This document shows, piece by piece, positions 1 through 9,179 of a DNA stretch of 64,000 nucleotides. The notes under the pieces were generated by a model. The model was not told the origin of the DNA and did not search any database. It worked only from the letters and a program-made list of their open reading frames with translations. The translations under genes and the position numbers were made by a program. Every line of letters starts with the position of its first letter. Positions within the stretch are counted from its first letter, which is position 1. This DNA is from an uncultured Flavobacteriaceae bacterium (GTDB lineage: Bacteria > Bacteroidota > Bacteroidia > Flavobacteriales > Flavobacteriaceae), in the NCBI GenBank assembly GCA_943842245.1, contig CALTAJ010000002.1, positions 335,596-399,595 on the forward strand. The letters are read 5' to 3'.

Positions 1-427
<427 letters not shown>

Positions 428-485
428 TTAAAATCATTTAAAATATTTTTATTGGTAAAAAGAATTGAGGTGAGCATTAGTTTAA

Positions 486-1205
486 TTAGAGCTTTTTTAT
501 TTTAATATTTCTGAACCATAAATTACTTCCATGATCCTGTAAACCAATATATCCCTTTTTATATTTCCCATAATCAGGAAAATTATCCCACTTGCCTGAA
601 TTTCTTTTTTCATACCATTGTTCAGTCCATGGAATAAAGGATAATACTTTTTTATCATTTAGCCAATGTTCTACATTATTGGATGTAAAAATAATCCTAC
701 TACTGTTCCATTGTCCAGGTGGGTAGAGTACTTTTTGTGTTGTATCTGGAACGTGCATGGCATAGTCAGCCGCAGTAAGTTGCCAATCCTTTAATTCATA
801 ATCGTGAATTTCAGCATAGTTTTCATCGTCCAACAATTGATATTCTGGAGCCATGTCGGCAAATCCACCATAACCTTCTTTTATATGATAATAAATACCA
901 CTGTTACCCCCTTTGGGAATCTTCCATTCTAAATAAAGTTCAAAATTTTCAAATTCTTCATCCCCATACATAATATCTCTATTTCCTTTATAATCATAAT
1001 CCTGCTCAAGGATTTGTTTTGTGTTAAAAGTCAAAACACTGTCTACTATTTTCCATCCAGGAGGCATTTGATCACCATTATATGCTCTCCAGCCATCTAG
1101 TGAACTACCGTCAAATAAATTTATCCATTCATTGGATTTGTTTTTGTTCTGATTAGAACAGGATAAGCTAATTGAAATGAGTATTAATAAAATATTTTTT
1201 TTCAT
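486..1205 (-). CDS. DUF1080 (3-keto-disaccharide hydrolase family) lipoprotein
   Basis: 239 residues. It begins with a lipoprotein signal peptide ending in SLSC (Cys16), so it is likely anchored to a membrane facing the periplasm or outside. The body is a single DUF1080 domain: NLFDGSSLDGWRAYNG near residue 29, an inner FELYLEWKIPKGGNSGIYYH block typical of the concanavalin-like fold, and a closing GYIGLQDHGSNLWFRNIKIKKL. Characterised members of this family cleave 3-keto-glycosides made by Gfo/Idh/MocA oxidoreductases; such an oxidoreductase is encoded at 2534-3895. The SGNH gene starts on the other strand only 47 bases away, so the two probably share a divergent promoter region. Substrate unknown. 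Confidence 0.85.
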   Translation of the reverse strand: MKKNILLILISISLSCSNQNKNKSNEWINLFDGSSLDGWRAYNGDQMPPGWKIVDSVLTFNTKQILEQDYDYKGNRDIMYGDEEFENFELYLEWKIPKGGNSGIYYHIKEGYGGFADMAPEYQLLDDENYAEIHDYELKDWQLTAADYAMHVPDTTQKVLYPPGQWNSSRIIFTSNNVEHWLNDKKVLSFIPWTEQWYEKRNSGKWDNFPDYGKYKKGYIGLQDHGSNLWFRNIKIKKL

Positions 1206-1252
1206 GAGATAAAAATAACATATATTAATTTAAAATTACACATATCTCATAT

Positions 1253-2380
1253 ATGAAACTTCAAAATTATAATCGTCGTAAATTCACATCTCATCTACTT
1301 GGGGGAGTATTCACCATGGGTCTTTCTCCTAATTTATTTGCTCATAATCCTTCAATTTTGAAAGAAGAAATTGATTGGTATAACGTTAAAGATATTGGTG
1401 TAGAAGGGAAAGGATGGACAAATACCAAAAGATATTTTGATCGTTTACCTTCAAAGGCAGAAGGGGTGGTTCGTGATCCGGTATGGAATCTCTCACGCCA
1501 CTCGGCGGGAATGTGTATGCGATTTGTAACTGATTCATCCAATATATATGTTCGCTATAAATTACATCTTGAAACACTTGAGATGTCACATATGCCTGCA
1601 ACTGGAGTGAGTGGGATAGATTTATATGCTGACAATGGTGAAGGTATTGATCGTTGGGTTTCGGTTATACAGCCAGATAAACAACTAATGGATACATCAA
1701 TCGCCAAAGATTTAGCTCCTGGTTCTCGAAGATATACGATGTATTTACCGCTCTACAATGGAGTTGATAATATGGAAGTAGGTGTTACAAAAGATGAGTC
1801 TTTTAGACCATTGACTCCTCGTAAGGAAAAACCTATACTCTTTTATGGAACTTCAATTATGCATGGCGCTTGTGCGTCACGACCAGGATTAGCATTTCCT
1901 GCCATCTTAGGTAGAAGACTAAGAAGACCCACTATTAACCTAGGGTTTTCCGGTAATGGTGTTATGGAGCCTGAGGTTTCGGATTTGTTGGCAGAGCAAG
2001 ATCCCTGTGTCTTTGTGATTGACTGTCTTCCAAACATGAATGAAACAACCGTTTCAAAACGAACAATCCCTTTTGTTAAAAGGCTAAGAGAATCGCATGA
2101 TAACACACCTATTCTCCTAGTAGAGGATAGGAGCTTTACCAACACTTTATTTTTTCCTTCAATAAAAATTCATCATCGTAAAAGTAGAACAGCGCTAAAA
2201 AAAGCATATGCCGAATTAATAGATTCGGGAGTAAGAAATCTCTTTTATTTGGATGGAGATCATTTATTAGGTGACGATGGAGAGGGTGCAACTGACGGTT
2301 CTCATCCAAACGATTTGGGGATGATGCGTTATGCTGATGCTTACGAGCCTGTATTGAGGACAATTCTCAAACAGTATTAA
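1253..2380 (+). CDS. Exported SGNH/GDSL-type hydrolase
   Basis: 375 residues. The N-terminus has an RRKF motif at about residues 8-11 followed by a hydrophobic stretch, which resembles a Tat signal. An N-terminal beta domain is followed by an SGNH hydrolase domain: block I is YGTSIMHGACASRPG (nucleophile Ser), the Gly block is INLGFSGNG, the Asn block is DCLPNM, and the closing Asp/His pair is TDGSHPND. All four blocks are present, so it should be active. The family deacylates carbohydrates or lipids; with a GH2 enzyme, DUF1080 and a Gfo/Idh enzyme nearby, removal of acetyl or other esters from a glycan is the best guess. It is convergent with the downstream oxidoreductase. Confidence 0.8.
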   Translation: MKLQNYNRRKFTSHLLGGVFTMGLSPNLFAHNPSILKEEIDWYNVKDIGVEGKGWTNTKRYFDRLPSKAEGVVRDPVWNLSRHSAGMCMRFVTDSSNIYVRYKLHLETLEMSHMPATGVSGIDLYADNGEGIDRWVSVIQPDKQLMDTSIAKDLAPGSRRYTMYLPLYNGVDNMEVGVTKDESFRPLTPRKEKPILFYGTSIMHGACASRPGLAFPAILGRRLRRPTINLGFSGNGVMEPEVSDLLAEQDPCVFVIDCLPNMNETTVSKRTIPFVKRLRESHDNTPILLVEDRSFTNTLFFPSIKIHHRKSRTALKKAYAELIDSGVRNLFYLDGDHLLGDDGEGATDGSHPNDLGMMRYADAYEPVLRTILKQY

Positions 2381-2398
2381 AAAAACTTTATTAAAAAA

Positions 2399-2421
2399 CC
2401 CCTTAAGATAAACTTAAGGGG
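2399..2421. terminator. Hairpin terminator between convergent genes
   Basis: A perfect 9-base stem (CCCCTTAAG / CTTAAGGGG) with a 5-base loop. A run of A precedes it on the plus strand, which is a T run after the hairpin on the minus strand, so it fits best as the terminator of the minus-strand oxidoreductase gene. It may also stop transcripts from the SGNH gene. Confidence 0.75.
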
Positions 2422-2533
2422 CTAACTAAATCAAAAAACCTAAATGAGTTATTCATTTATTATATTACTCATTAATAAGAAGAAACCCTTGCAATTTTTT
2501 AAAAAAATTTGTTAAAACATCAATTCTGAGTTT

Positions 2534-3895
2534 TTATAATGTCCATCCATTTCTGTACTCTTTATGAAGCAATCTATTTGCCTGTTCATTATTAGTGAAT
2601 TTTAAATTTTCAGAATCCCATTTTAAACGCTGGTCTTTTAGCCTTATTGCAATCATTCCTAGTAAAGCCATTTCTGTTAGTGGCCCTCCATATTCAAAAG
2701 AAGAGGAAGCTGGTTTTCCATCTTTACAGGCTCTAATCCAATCACCTTCGTGGCTTGTATTAACTCTAGGGATAGTTTTTTCAGGCTGTTTATAATTCTT
2801 CATTTTTTCTTCAGAAACAATTTTTAATCCACTTGCACCGTGAGAATCGTGAATTATTTTTCCCTCATCTCCCACTAACATTGCACCACTTAGAGTGAAC
2901 TTTTCACCATCTTTGAATTCATCTGGTACTGGAGGCAGTATTCTTCCATCCGACCATGTTAAGTTTAGCTCTGGATGTTTTCCTCGTTTTGGAAACTTCA
3001 TTCTAACAATTGACGCAGAAGGAAAAGTTTGAGATGAAACCTCTGGAACCCAATGAGTGGATGTGGCTTGAATTTCAGTAGGAGCTCCAAGTTCTAAAGC
3101 ATAAAAGGAAGGGTCTAAAATATGACATCCCATATCTCCCATAGACCCAGTTCCAAAGTCCATCCAAGCTCTCCAAGATAATGGATGATAATCCGGATGG
3201 TAATCTCTATATGGAGCTGGCCCAAGCCATAAATTCCAATCAAGACCTTCAGGAACTGGAGGCTTCTCTTTGGACATGGCTTTAACTGCAAAGGTATCCC
3301 AAGCATGACCTCCAACTGGTCTGTCAGTCCAGGCAAAAACCTCTCTTACTTTACCAATCGCATCATCATCTATCCATTCTTTTAAACTTCTAATTTCATC
3401 AGAAGATCGCCCTTGATTTCCCATTTGGGTTTGAACATTATATTTTTTTGCTGCCTCAGTGATCATTCTTGCCTCATAAACAGTGTGCGTAAGAGGCTTT
3501 TGGCAATAAACGTGTTTTCCCATTTTCATGGCTAGCATTGTAATTACTGCATGATTATGATCTGGTGTAGCTACAATAACAGCATCAATATCTTTTTGTT
3601 TTTCAAGCATTATTCGGTAGTCATTATAAACCTTAGCTTTTGGGTATTTTTTATATGTTGGTGCTGCTTGCTTTTGATCTACATCACATAGGGCTACAAT
3701 ATTTTCATTTCTACATTGTGACAAATTATTTGCACCCATTCCCCATTTTCGCACTCCGATTCCCGCAATATTTAATTTGTCACTAGGAGATATAAAATCT
3801 TTTCCTCCAAGGACATGTCTTGGAAGTATCATTATAGAGGGTATAACGACACTTTTTTTTAAAAAATTTCTACGCGAATCTTTATTTTTTTTCAT
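2534..3895 (-). CDS. Tat-exported Gfo/Idh/MocA family oxidoreductase
   Basis: 453 residues. The start SRRNFLKKSVV followed by a hydrophobic segment is a Tat-type signal, consistent with a cofactor-loaded enzyme exported after folding. A Rossmann nucleotide-binding part follows (NIAGIGVRKWGMGANN, then ALCDVD), then VATPDHNH and the family motif CQKPLTHTVYEAR, whose Lys is a catalytic residue in the family. The C-terminal half is the alpha/beta substrate domain. Exported members in Bacteroidetes oxidise sugars or glycosides at C3 with a tightly held NAD; a DUF1080 protein, which in known cases acts on the 3-keto product, is encoded 1.3 kb away. The substrate is not visible from sequence. A terminator lies at 2399-2421. 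Confidence 0.85.
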   Translation of the reverse strand: MKKNKDSRRNFLKKSVVIPSIMILPRHVLGGKDFISPSDKLNIAGIGVRKWGMGANNLSQCRNENIVALCDVDQKQAAPTYKKYPKAKVYNDYRIMLEKQKDIDAVIVATPDHNHAVITMLAMKMGKHVYCQKPLTHTVYEARMITEAAKKYNVQTQMGNQGRSSDEIRSLKEWIDDDAIGKVREVFAWTDRPVGGHAWDTFAVKAMSKEKPPVPEGLDWNLWLGPAPYRDYHPDYHPLSWRAWMDFGTGSMGDMGCHILDPSFYALELGAPTEIQATSTHWVPEVSSQTFPSASIVRMKFPKRGKHPELNLTWSDGRILPPVPDEFKDGEKFTLSGAMLVGDEGKIIHDSHGASGLKIVSEEKMKNYKQPEKTIPRVNTSHEGDWIRACKDGKPASSSFEYGGPLTEMALLGMIAIRLKDQRLKWDSENLKFTNNEQANRLLHKEYRNGWTL

Positions 3896-4064
3896 TGATT
3901 ATATTTTGAATTACAATAATTAAAAAGAAAATCTTTTAACCTATTTAATTTAAATATGCAAGATGTGAGATTTCAATTATAAGTGATTTTTTGATTTTAT
4001 CTTTTTTTATACTTAATTTCTATTCTATTAAAAATAAATTTAACTATTAAATTATTAATAGAAA

Positions 4065-4853
4065 ATGAAAAAAGTTTTTTTCTATTTACTGATTTTTATA
4101 ATTCCAATTTTTTGTTTCTCCCAATCAAATGATGAATATTTTTTTAAAGGGAATATAAACGTTAACAATAATGGAATTGACTGGGTTCCACTTTTTTCAA
4201 GGGATAAACCATCTTTAATCGCAAACTTTTCTTTGGGAAAGGATCGGTTTTCTGTAAATCCCCTTATTAGATATGAGCTAGATGGATTTCAGCCTTGGGG
4301 TCTTGATATTTGGTGGAATTATAAAATAAAACAGTCAGGTAAATTTAATTTCGATTTAGGAGGAGTATTTCCTGGAGTAATAAATCAAAATATAAGTGTA
4401 CTCGATAAAAGTCTTCCAAAAACAATTCTTCAGCCCTGGGTTACAGCAATTGTTAATCCAACGGTTTCTTATGCTTTTAGTAAGAGTTTTAAGCTTTCAG
4501 TTTCTTATTTTGAAATCATCCCTTTAAAAATTGTTAATAAAAGTCAGCTTGAACATGGACGAGTTATTATTTTATCACCACTGTTCAAAAGGCTATTAAT
4601 TACGAATAAAATATATTTAAGTTGGACGCCTATCATTTACACAGTCCAAATTGAAAATAATAAAACAGGTCTTTTTTCAGCACAAACAATAAATATTGGT
4701 ATTAAAAATTTCCCTTTTTCAATTAGCTCAGTAATGAATAAGCCTATATATTTTGGTGATTTATCAGGTAAAAATTTTGATTGGAATATTGGAATAAATT
4801 ATTCATTTGATTTAAAGTTGGTAAAATCTGAGAATAATAAAAAAATAAAATAA
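4065..4853 (+). CDS. Exported protein of unknown function, possible outer-membrane beta barrel
   Basis: 262 residues. A clear signal peptide (KKVFFYLLIFIIPIFCFSQS) is followed by many alternating polar/hydrophobic stretches rich in Trp, Tyr and Phe, such as LDIWWNYKI and IYLSWTPIIYTVQI, and a last strand NIGINYSFDLKL near the end. This is what a small outer-membrane barrel looks like, but the protein ends in a short lysine-rich tail rather than an aromatic residue. I do not recognise the family. It stands alone on the plus strand between two minus-strand genes, with a 169-base AT-rich gap upstream that should hold its promoter. Confidence 0.6.
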   Translation: MKKVFFYLLIFIIPIFCFSQSNDEYFFKGNINVNNNGIDWVPLFSRDKPSLIANFSLGKDRFSVNPLIRYELDGFQPWGLDIWWNYKIKQSGKFNFDLGGVFPGVINQNISVLDKSLPKTILQPWVTAIVNPTVSYAFSKSFKLSVSYFEIIPLKIVNKSQLEHGRVIILSPLFKRLLITNKIYLSWTPIIYTVQIENNKTGLFSAQTINIGIKNFPFSISSVMNKPIYFGDLSGKNFDWNIGINYSFDLKLVKSENNKKIK

Positions 4854-4885
4854 ACAACTAATTATTTAAGTTTAATTAAAATCAT

Positions 4886-6391
4886 TTATTTAAAATTTGT
4901 TGTTAAAATTGCTAAATATGTTTCAATTCCCTTCAAATAATTTCCAACTCGTATGTTCTCATTAGGGCTGTGTTGATTATTGTCTAGATTTACGGTAGGA
5001 ACACCTATAGCGGGAACTCCCAATTCTGAAACAAAAGGTGAAATAGGTACAGAACCGCCACTTGTTCTAATTATCACAGGACTCTCACTAAAATAATCTT
5101 TAATAATCTTAGTCAACCATTTTCCCTCTTTAGTCTGAGTATCTGTTCTAAATGCGGGATAAGCAATTTTTGAATTTAGTCTAATAATTTTTGAATTAGT
5201 CAAACGTTCTTCCTTCTTCGGTTCAGAATTCAAAACAGTATAGCCCAAATCTTCAATATGCTTTTGAACTCCAATAATTAGAGCTTCTGGATCACTTTCA
5301 ACAACCAAGCGTATATCTATTTCTGCTGTAGCAGTCGCAGGAATAATTGTTCTTGCCTCTTTACCAACCCATCCACTTTGCATCCCTCTAATATTCAATG
5401 AGGGGTATTGAATAGATTCCTGATAGGTCTGCCCTACTTGATCTGTAGATGAAATTTGAGTACGTGATTTTATAGAAGCATCCTCTAAGGGAACTGCCTC
5501 CAAAACTTTTTTAGTAGCCGAATCTATTGTAATACCATTATAAAAACCAGGGATAACCACTCGACCTAATTCGTCCTTCATCGAAGCCAAGACTTTTGTT
5601 AGTGCAAGGGCAGGATTAGGAATATAATTTCCATAATGACCACTATGTTGAGCTGTTATTGGTCCAAAGGTTGTTAAGGTTAAAGTAGCAATTCCACGAT
5701 TACCAAAAACTAAAGTTGGGCGTCCTGAGGCGTGCATTGGGCCGTCTAGGATTAATAAAAGCTTAGCAAGTAATTCTTCCTTGTTTGTTTTTACAGACTC
5801 AGGAAGCCCAGGAGAACTTTGCTCTTCCTCAAAATCGAGAATCAATTTTATATTATAGGCAGGATTTTTATTTTTACTCTTTAAATAATCCAATGCAGTT
5901 AAAAACATAGAAAAGGGTCCTTTGTCATCAGAACTAGATCGAGCAAAAATTCTTAAATCATCAATATTATCGTCTTTTAATACATCCCATGAAACAGTCT
6001 GAAAGCCAGTTTGTGTTTTTTGTTTAACTACAGCTTTATAAGGATCATCTTGATTCCATTTTGAGCGATCAACTGCCTGACCATCTAAGTGCATATAAAA
6101 TGCTATAGTAGGAAGTTTGTCATTAACTGTAAGATTCGCAATCATTAATGGCAGAGAAGAAGTTTCTAATAACTTTAACTCAAAATCATGCATATAAAGT
6201 TGCTCTTCTGCCCAACGAATATTGTCTTGTATTTCATTTCCCTTAGATGCATCATTAGCAAGAGCTAAAAAACTTTTAAAGCGATCCAGGCTTTGAATAC
6301 CAAATTCTCGCGCATCTTCTTCATATTCCCTTTGAGCATTAACATTTATACTTAAAATAAATAAATATAGTATCCAGTGATTCAATTTCAT
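4886..6391 (-). CDS. Exported M20-family metallopeptidase
   Basis: 501 residues with a signal peptide ending near NVNAQ. Metal-site motifs of the M20 family are visible: AFYMHLDGQ (His101, Asp103), RSSSDDKG (Asp155/156), DFEEEQ (Glu188-190) and, near the end, NNQHSPNE (His). The dimerisation domain lies between about residues 240 and 370. Members are di- or carboxypeptidases and dipeptidases with two zinc ions. The export signal suggests periplasmic peptide trimming. It is followed on the same strand by nothing close; upstream, 133 bases separate it from the M19 dipeptidase operon, with which it may share a role in peptide use. Exact specificity cannot be read from sequence. Confidence 0.85.
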   Translation of the reverse strand: MKLNHWILYLFILSINVNAQREYEEDAREFGIQSLDRFKSFLALANDASKGNEIQDNIRWAEEQLYMHDFELKLLETSSLPLMIANLTVNDKLPTIAFYMHLDGQAVDRSKWNQDDPYKAVVKQKTQTGFQTVSWDVLKDDNIDDLRIFARSSSDDKGPFSMFLTALDYLKSKNKNPAYNIKLILDFEEEQSSPGLPESVKTNKEELLAKLLLILDGPMHASGRPTLVFGNRGIATLTLTTFGPITAQHSGHYGNYIPNPALALTKVLASMKDELGRVVIPGFYNGITIDSATKKVLEAVPLEDASIKSRTQISSTDQVGQTYQESIQYPSLNIRGMQSGWVGKEARTIIPATATAEIDIRLVVESDPEALIIGVQKHIEDLGYTVLNSEPKKEERLTNSKIIRLNSKIAYPAFRTDTQTKEGKWLTKIIKDYFSESPVIIRTSGGSVPISPFVSELGVPAIGVPTVNLDNNQHSPNENIRVGNYLKGIETYLAILTTNFK

Positions 6392-6524
6392 ATTACCATT
6401 GATTTATATTCTTTAAATATAGCCGTTGAATTTTAACCGACAATGTTTTTATGAATCGAATTAACTATCAGAGTATTGTAATTTAAAAAGTTGTCAATTT
6501 GACCTATTATGAAAACAATAGATA

Positions 6525-7592
6525 TTAAGGAAGATTTTTTAGTAAAAAAGTAATTCCGTTTTGAGATAAAATATTTTGAATATCTTCTTCAGAATATCCA
6601 CGTTTACTTAGAATAGAGTCTAGCTTCTGTAAATCAGCTATCGTGTCTAAATCACTTGGACATTGTTCTTTACCAAATCCCCCATCCAAATCTGATCCAA
6701 TCATCACATGCTCTGAATTTCCAGCAAGTTGGCAAATATGGTCTATGTGATTGACTATAGTTTCTATAACAAGACCGCTAGTTTCAGGTATTGTAATGCC
6801 TCGCCTCCAGTTGGGCAACATCATCCAAGCATCAAAAGCCATTCCAATAACCGCTCCTCGATCTAATAATGCTTTAATTTGTTTGTCTTCAAATTGTCGC
6901 TCATTTGGAACCCAATATCTACAGTTGCTGTGACTTGCCCATATTGGTCCTTCATAAATATCTAAAGTTTCCCAAAAACTCTTATCACAAAGATGTGTGG
7001 CGTCTAAGATTAGGTTTAGCTCTTGTATCTTTTTTATCAAATTTTTTCCTTTTTCACCTATTCCTCCAATAGAATCAGTTCCAAAAGCATAAGTGCCTGG
7101 TCCATAATGTGCAGGTCCTATTGCGCGTAAGCCTTTTTGATGCATTATTTCTAAATGTTCCATAGAGATTATAGAATCTGCACCTTCCAAGCTTAAAACA
7201 TACCCTAATGGAGAATTTAATAAGTCATCTTGCCAAACTTGAAGATGCTTTTTTAACTCTTGTGAAGTTTTAATTTGAATCAGCTCCTTTTGAGATTCCA
7301 TTTCCTTATACCACGCAAGTTGACCTTGGCTTTGAGCCCAAGCTTGTTCCGATGAATTCCAGCCAGGTAGTGAATTTCCAGGTTTTACATAACGAGCAAT
7401 TAGAGTGGCAACACATAGACCAATATTACCCTGTCTTAAAGCTGGAAAAGATACAGTTCCTCCCCCCCTGTCTGGTAGATCGATCATACCTTTCTCGCTT
7501 TTTCGAATTGTATGAACAGGTAAACGAAAATCACGGTTCCATTCTAAAGCATTCATGGAAAGATCTAAATGAGCGTCAAATATAAATTTCAT
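6525..7592 (-). CDS. M19 (membrane/renal dipeptidase family) dipeptidase
   Basis: 355 residues, without signal peptide, so cytoplasmic here. Zinc ligands of the family are in place: FDAHLD at residues 5-10 (His8, Asp10), Glu136 in LEGADS, His200 in DATHL, His221 in ASHSN, and the late GSDLDGG block around residue 300. M19 enzymes cleave dipeptides and tolerate a D-residue at the C-terminal position, unlike most peptidases. It is the last gene of a four-gene operon, 2 bases after the D-threonine aldolase-like gene, which supports a job in releasing D-amino acids from imported dipeptides. That link is inference. Confidence 0.88.
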   Translation of the reverse strand: MKFIFDAHLDLSMNALEWNRDFRLPVHTIRKSEKGMIDLPDRGGGTVSFPALRQGNIGLCVATLIARYVKPGNSLPGWNSSEQAWAQSQGQLAWYKEMESQKELIQIKTSQELKKHLQVWQDDLLNSPLGYVLSLEGADSIISMEHLEIMHQKGLRAIGPAHYGPGTYAFGTDSIGGIGEKGKNLIKKIQELNLILDATHLCDKSFWETLDIYEGPIWASHSNCRYWVPNERQFEDKQIKALLDRGAVIGMAFDAWMMLPNWRRGITIPETSGLVIETIVNHIDHICQLAGNSEHVMIGSDLDGGFGKEQCPSDLDTIADLQKLDSILSKRGYSEEDIQNILSQNGITFLLKNLP

Positions 7593-7594
7593 AT

Positions 7595-8704
7595 CTATAT
7601 TTCTTGTTGATAATCTCTTGCTTCAATATTCCAAACACCATCTAGTTCTTCTTTAACAACAGTATATGCTTTATTATATTTTGCTACGGTAGGACATATG
7701 TGATAGGGAATTGCATAAAATAAATCGCCTACTTTATAATTATTGGCATCTTTATGCTCAACTATAAGATGTTCTTCGCTTTGCCCTTTATGCAAAGCTC
7801 CTTCTAAACCTATAATTTCAACACGTGGTAGTGGCATTTCGCAGGCTACAGCCTTGTGACCAAGATCAAAGCACATTAAGTTAGTGTTTGGCTTGCTTAT
7901 CAAACGTACTGCTAAGATAGCAGCATGAACAAATGGGGATTCACTCCATATATTTTGATATCCCAAATCCCACAAAAGTGTAGTTCCTGGGCTTAAACGG
8001 TTTGATTTATTCAAAGCGTGTGGATAAAAGCTAGGGGAACCCCCTGTGATTTTTTCTGGAACTTCTCCACCAAGATTTTGAATTTCAGCAATTAATTCCA
8101 TGACTGGTTGAAAATCAATATTACACTGATCTATTCGTTGTTGCAAATTTTTTGGTCTAATATGGCCATCATAAACATGTATCCCTTTTGCACTGATATT
8201 GTGGTCATTATATATTTTCATATAAAGTTCTGGTGCAGATTTGGTGACAACTCCTGTTCTGTTCATTCCGTTATTAATATCTAACCATAAATTGATTTTC
8301 TGATTCTGAGTTTCAGCTAAATTTGAAAAAAGAGTTAAAGAATCTTCATTATCAACAAGAGTAGAAAAACTAATTTCAGGATATTGTTTTTGAGCTTCAA
8401 GAATTCGAATCAGTTTTTCTCTAGTAGGTTGGATGGCAAATAATATATGTTTTACTCTACAAGAAATTAACATTTGTAATTCACCAAGTGTAGCGCACTT
8501 AAATTCTTTAATCCCATAGCTCATTTGTAGTTTTACTACAGCTGACATTTTATAAGTTTTAACGTGTGGTATTAGTCGATTTACATCTCCAGAAATAGCA
8601 ATCATGGATTCAATATTCTGTTTGACTCGCTCCGGATAAATCAATAAGGCTGGGGTAATTAATTTAGCCTTATCCTTTACTCTGTACCATTGATCTTTCA
8701 ACAT
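7595..8704 (-). CDS. D-threonine aldolase / D-serine dehydratase-like PLP enzyme
   Basis: 369 residues. The N-terminal alanine-racemase-type barrel starts with LITPALLIYPERVKQN, with the probable PLP lysine in HVKTYK (Lys49). The C-terminal D-serine-dehydratase-like domain carries YHICPTV (His335, Cys337), matching the metal-binding His/Cys pair of eukaryotic-type D-serine dehydratase and D-threonine aldolase. These enzymes act on D-hydroxy-amino acids, either cleaving D-threonine to glycine and acetaldehyde or removing water from D-serine. It follows the RidA gene by 5 bases; RidA would clear the reactive enamine that a dehydratase produces, which favours dehydratase-type chemistry. Aldolase and dehydratase cannot be separated from sequence alone. 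Confidence 0.85.
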   Translation of the reverse strand: MLKDQWYRVKDKAKLITPALLIYPERVKQNIESMIAISGDVNRLIPHVKTYKMSAVVKLQMSYGIKEFKCATLGELQMLISCRVKHILFAIQPTREKLIRILEAQKQYPEISFSTLVDNEDSLTLFSNLAETQNQKINLWLDINNGMNRTGVVTKSAPELYMKIYNDHNISAKGIHVYDGHIRPKNLQQRIDQCNIDFQPVMELIAEIQNLGGEVPEKITGGSPSFYPHALNKSNRLSPGTTLLWDLGYQNIWSESPFVHAAILAVRLISKPNTNLMCFDLGHKAVACEMPLPRVEIIGLEGALHKGQSEEHLIVEHKDANNYKVGDLFYAIPYHICPTVAKYNKAYTVVKEELDGVWNIEARDYQQEI

Positions 8705-8709
8705 AAATG

Positions 8710-9177
8710 CTATTTTTCTAGTAAAAAGGCAGCCTCTATCTCTACAGGGATATTTTGAGGTAAGTTCATACCTACTGCACTACGAACACCTATACCATTT
8801 TCTTGACCAAAAACTTCAGCAAAAAGCTCACTAAATCCGTTGATTACATAAGGGTGGTTTTCAAATTCTGGAGTAGCATTAACCATGCCCAATACTTTTA
8901 TAACTCTTTTTATTCTTAATTCTTTTGGAGCATGGGTAATAATAGTTGAAAGCATAGTTAATCCTACTTGTCGTGCAGCAACTTTAGCTTCTTCTTTGTC
9001 TAATACAGAACCCACTTTTCCTTGCATTAAGCTCCCGTCATTCATAACGGGTCCTTGACCAGAAACATAGAGCTGATTATCAATTATTAAAATTGGACGA
9101 TAAACGCCAGCTGGTTTTGGTGCAGGTGGTAATTCAAGTCCCATGGCTTCTAAGCGATATTTTAATTGTTTACTCAT
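8710..9177 (-). CDS. RidA (YjgF/YER057c) family enamine/imine deaminase
   Basis: 155 residues, the usual size of a RidA subunit, which forms trimers. Seen are the early LYVSGQGP strand, GKVG, and the closing VRSAVGMNLPQNIPVEIEA block, with Arg132 as the expected substrate carboxylate-binding residue and the VEIEA glutamate. RidA proteins hydrolyse enamines such as 2-aminoacrylate released by PLP dehydratases. The gene sits 2 bases after the GntP permease and 5 bases before the D-threonine aldolase/D-serine dehydratase-like gene, so the partner enzyme is probably the neighbour. Confidence 0.88.
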   Translation of the reverse strand: MSKQLKYRLEAMGLELPPAPKPAGVYRPILIIDNQLYVSGQGPVMNDGSLMQGKVGSVLDKEEAKVAARQVGLTMLSTIITHAPKELRIKRVIKVLGMVNATPEFENHPYVINGFSELFAEVFGQENGIGVRSAVGMNLPQNIPVEIEAAFLLEK

Positions 9178-9179
9178 TT

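Noticed and set aside
1843..2145. Minus-strand open frame opposite the SGNH hydrolase gene
   Set aside because: Antisense of a region with conserved SGNH motifs; no support as a gene.
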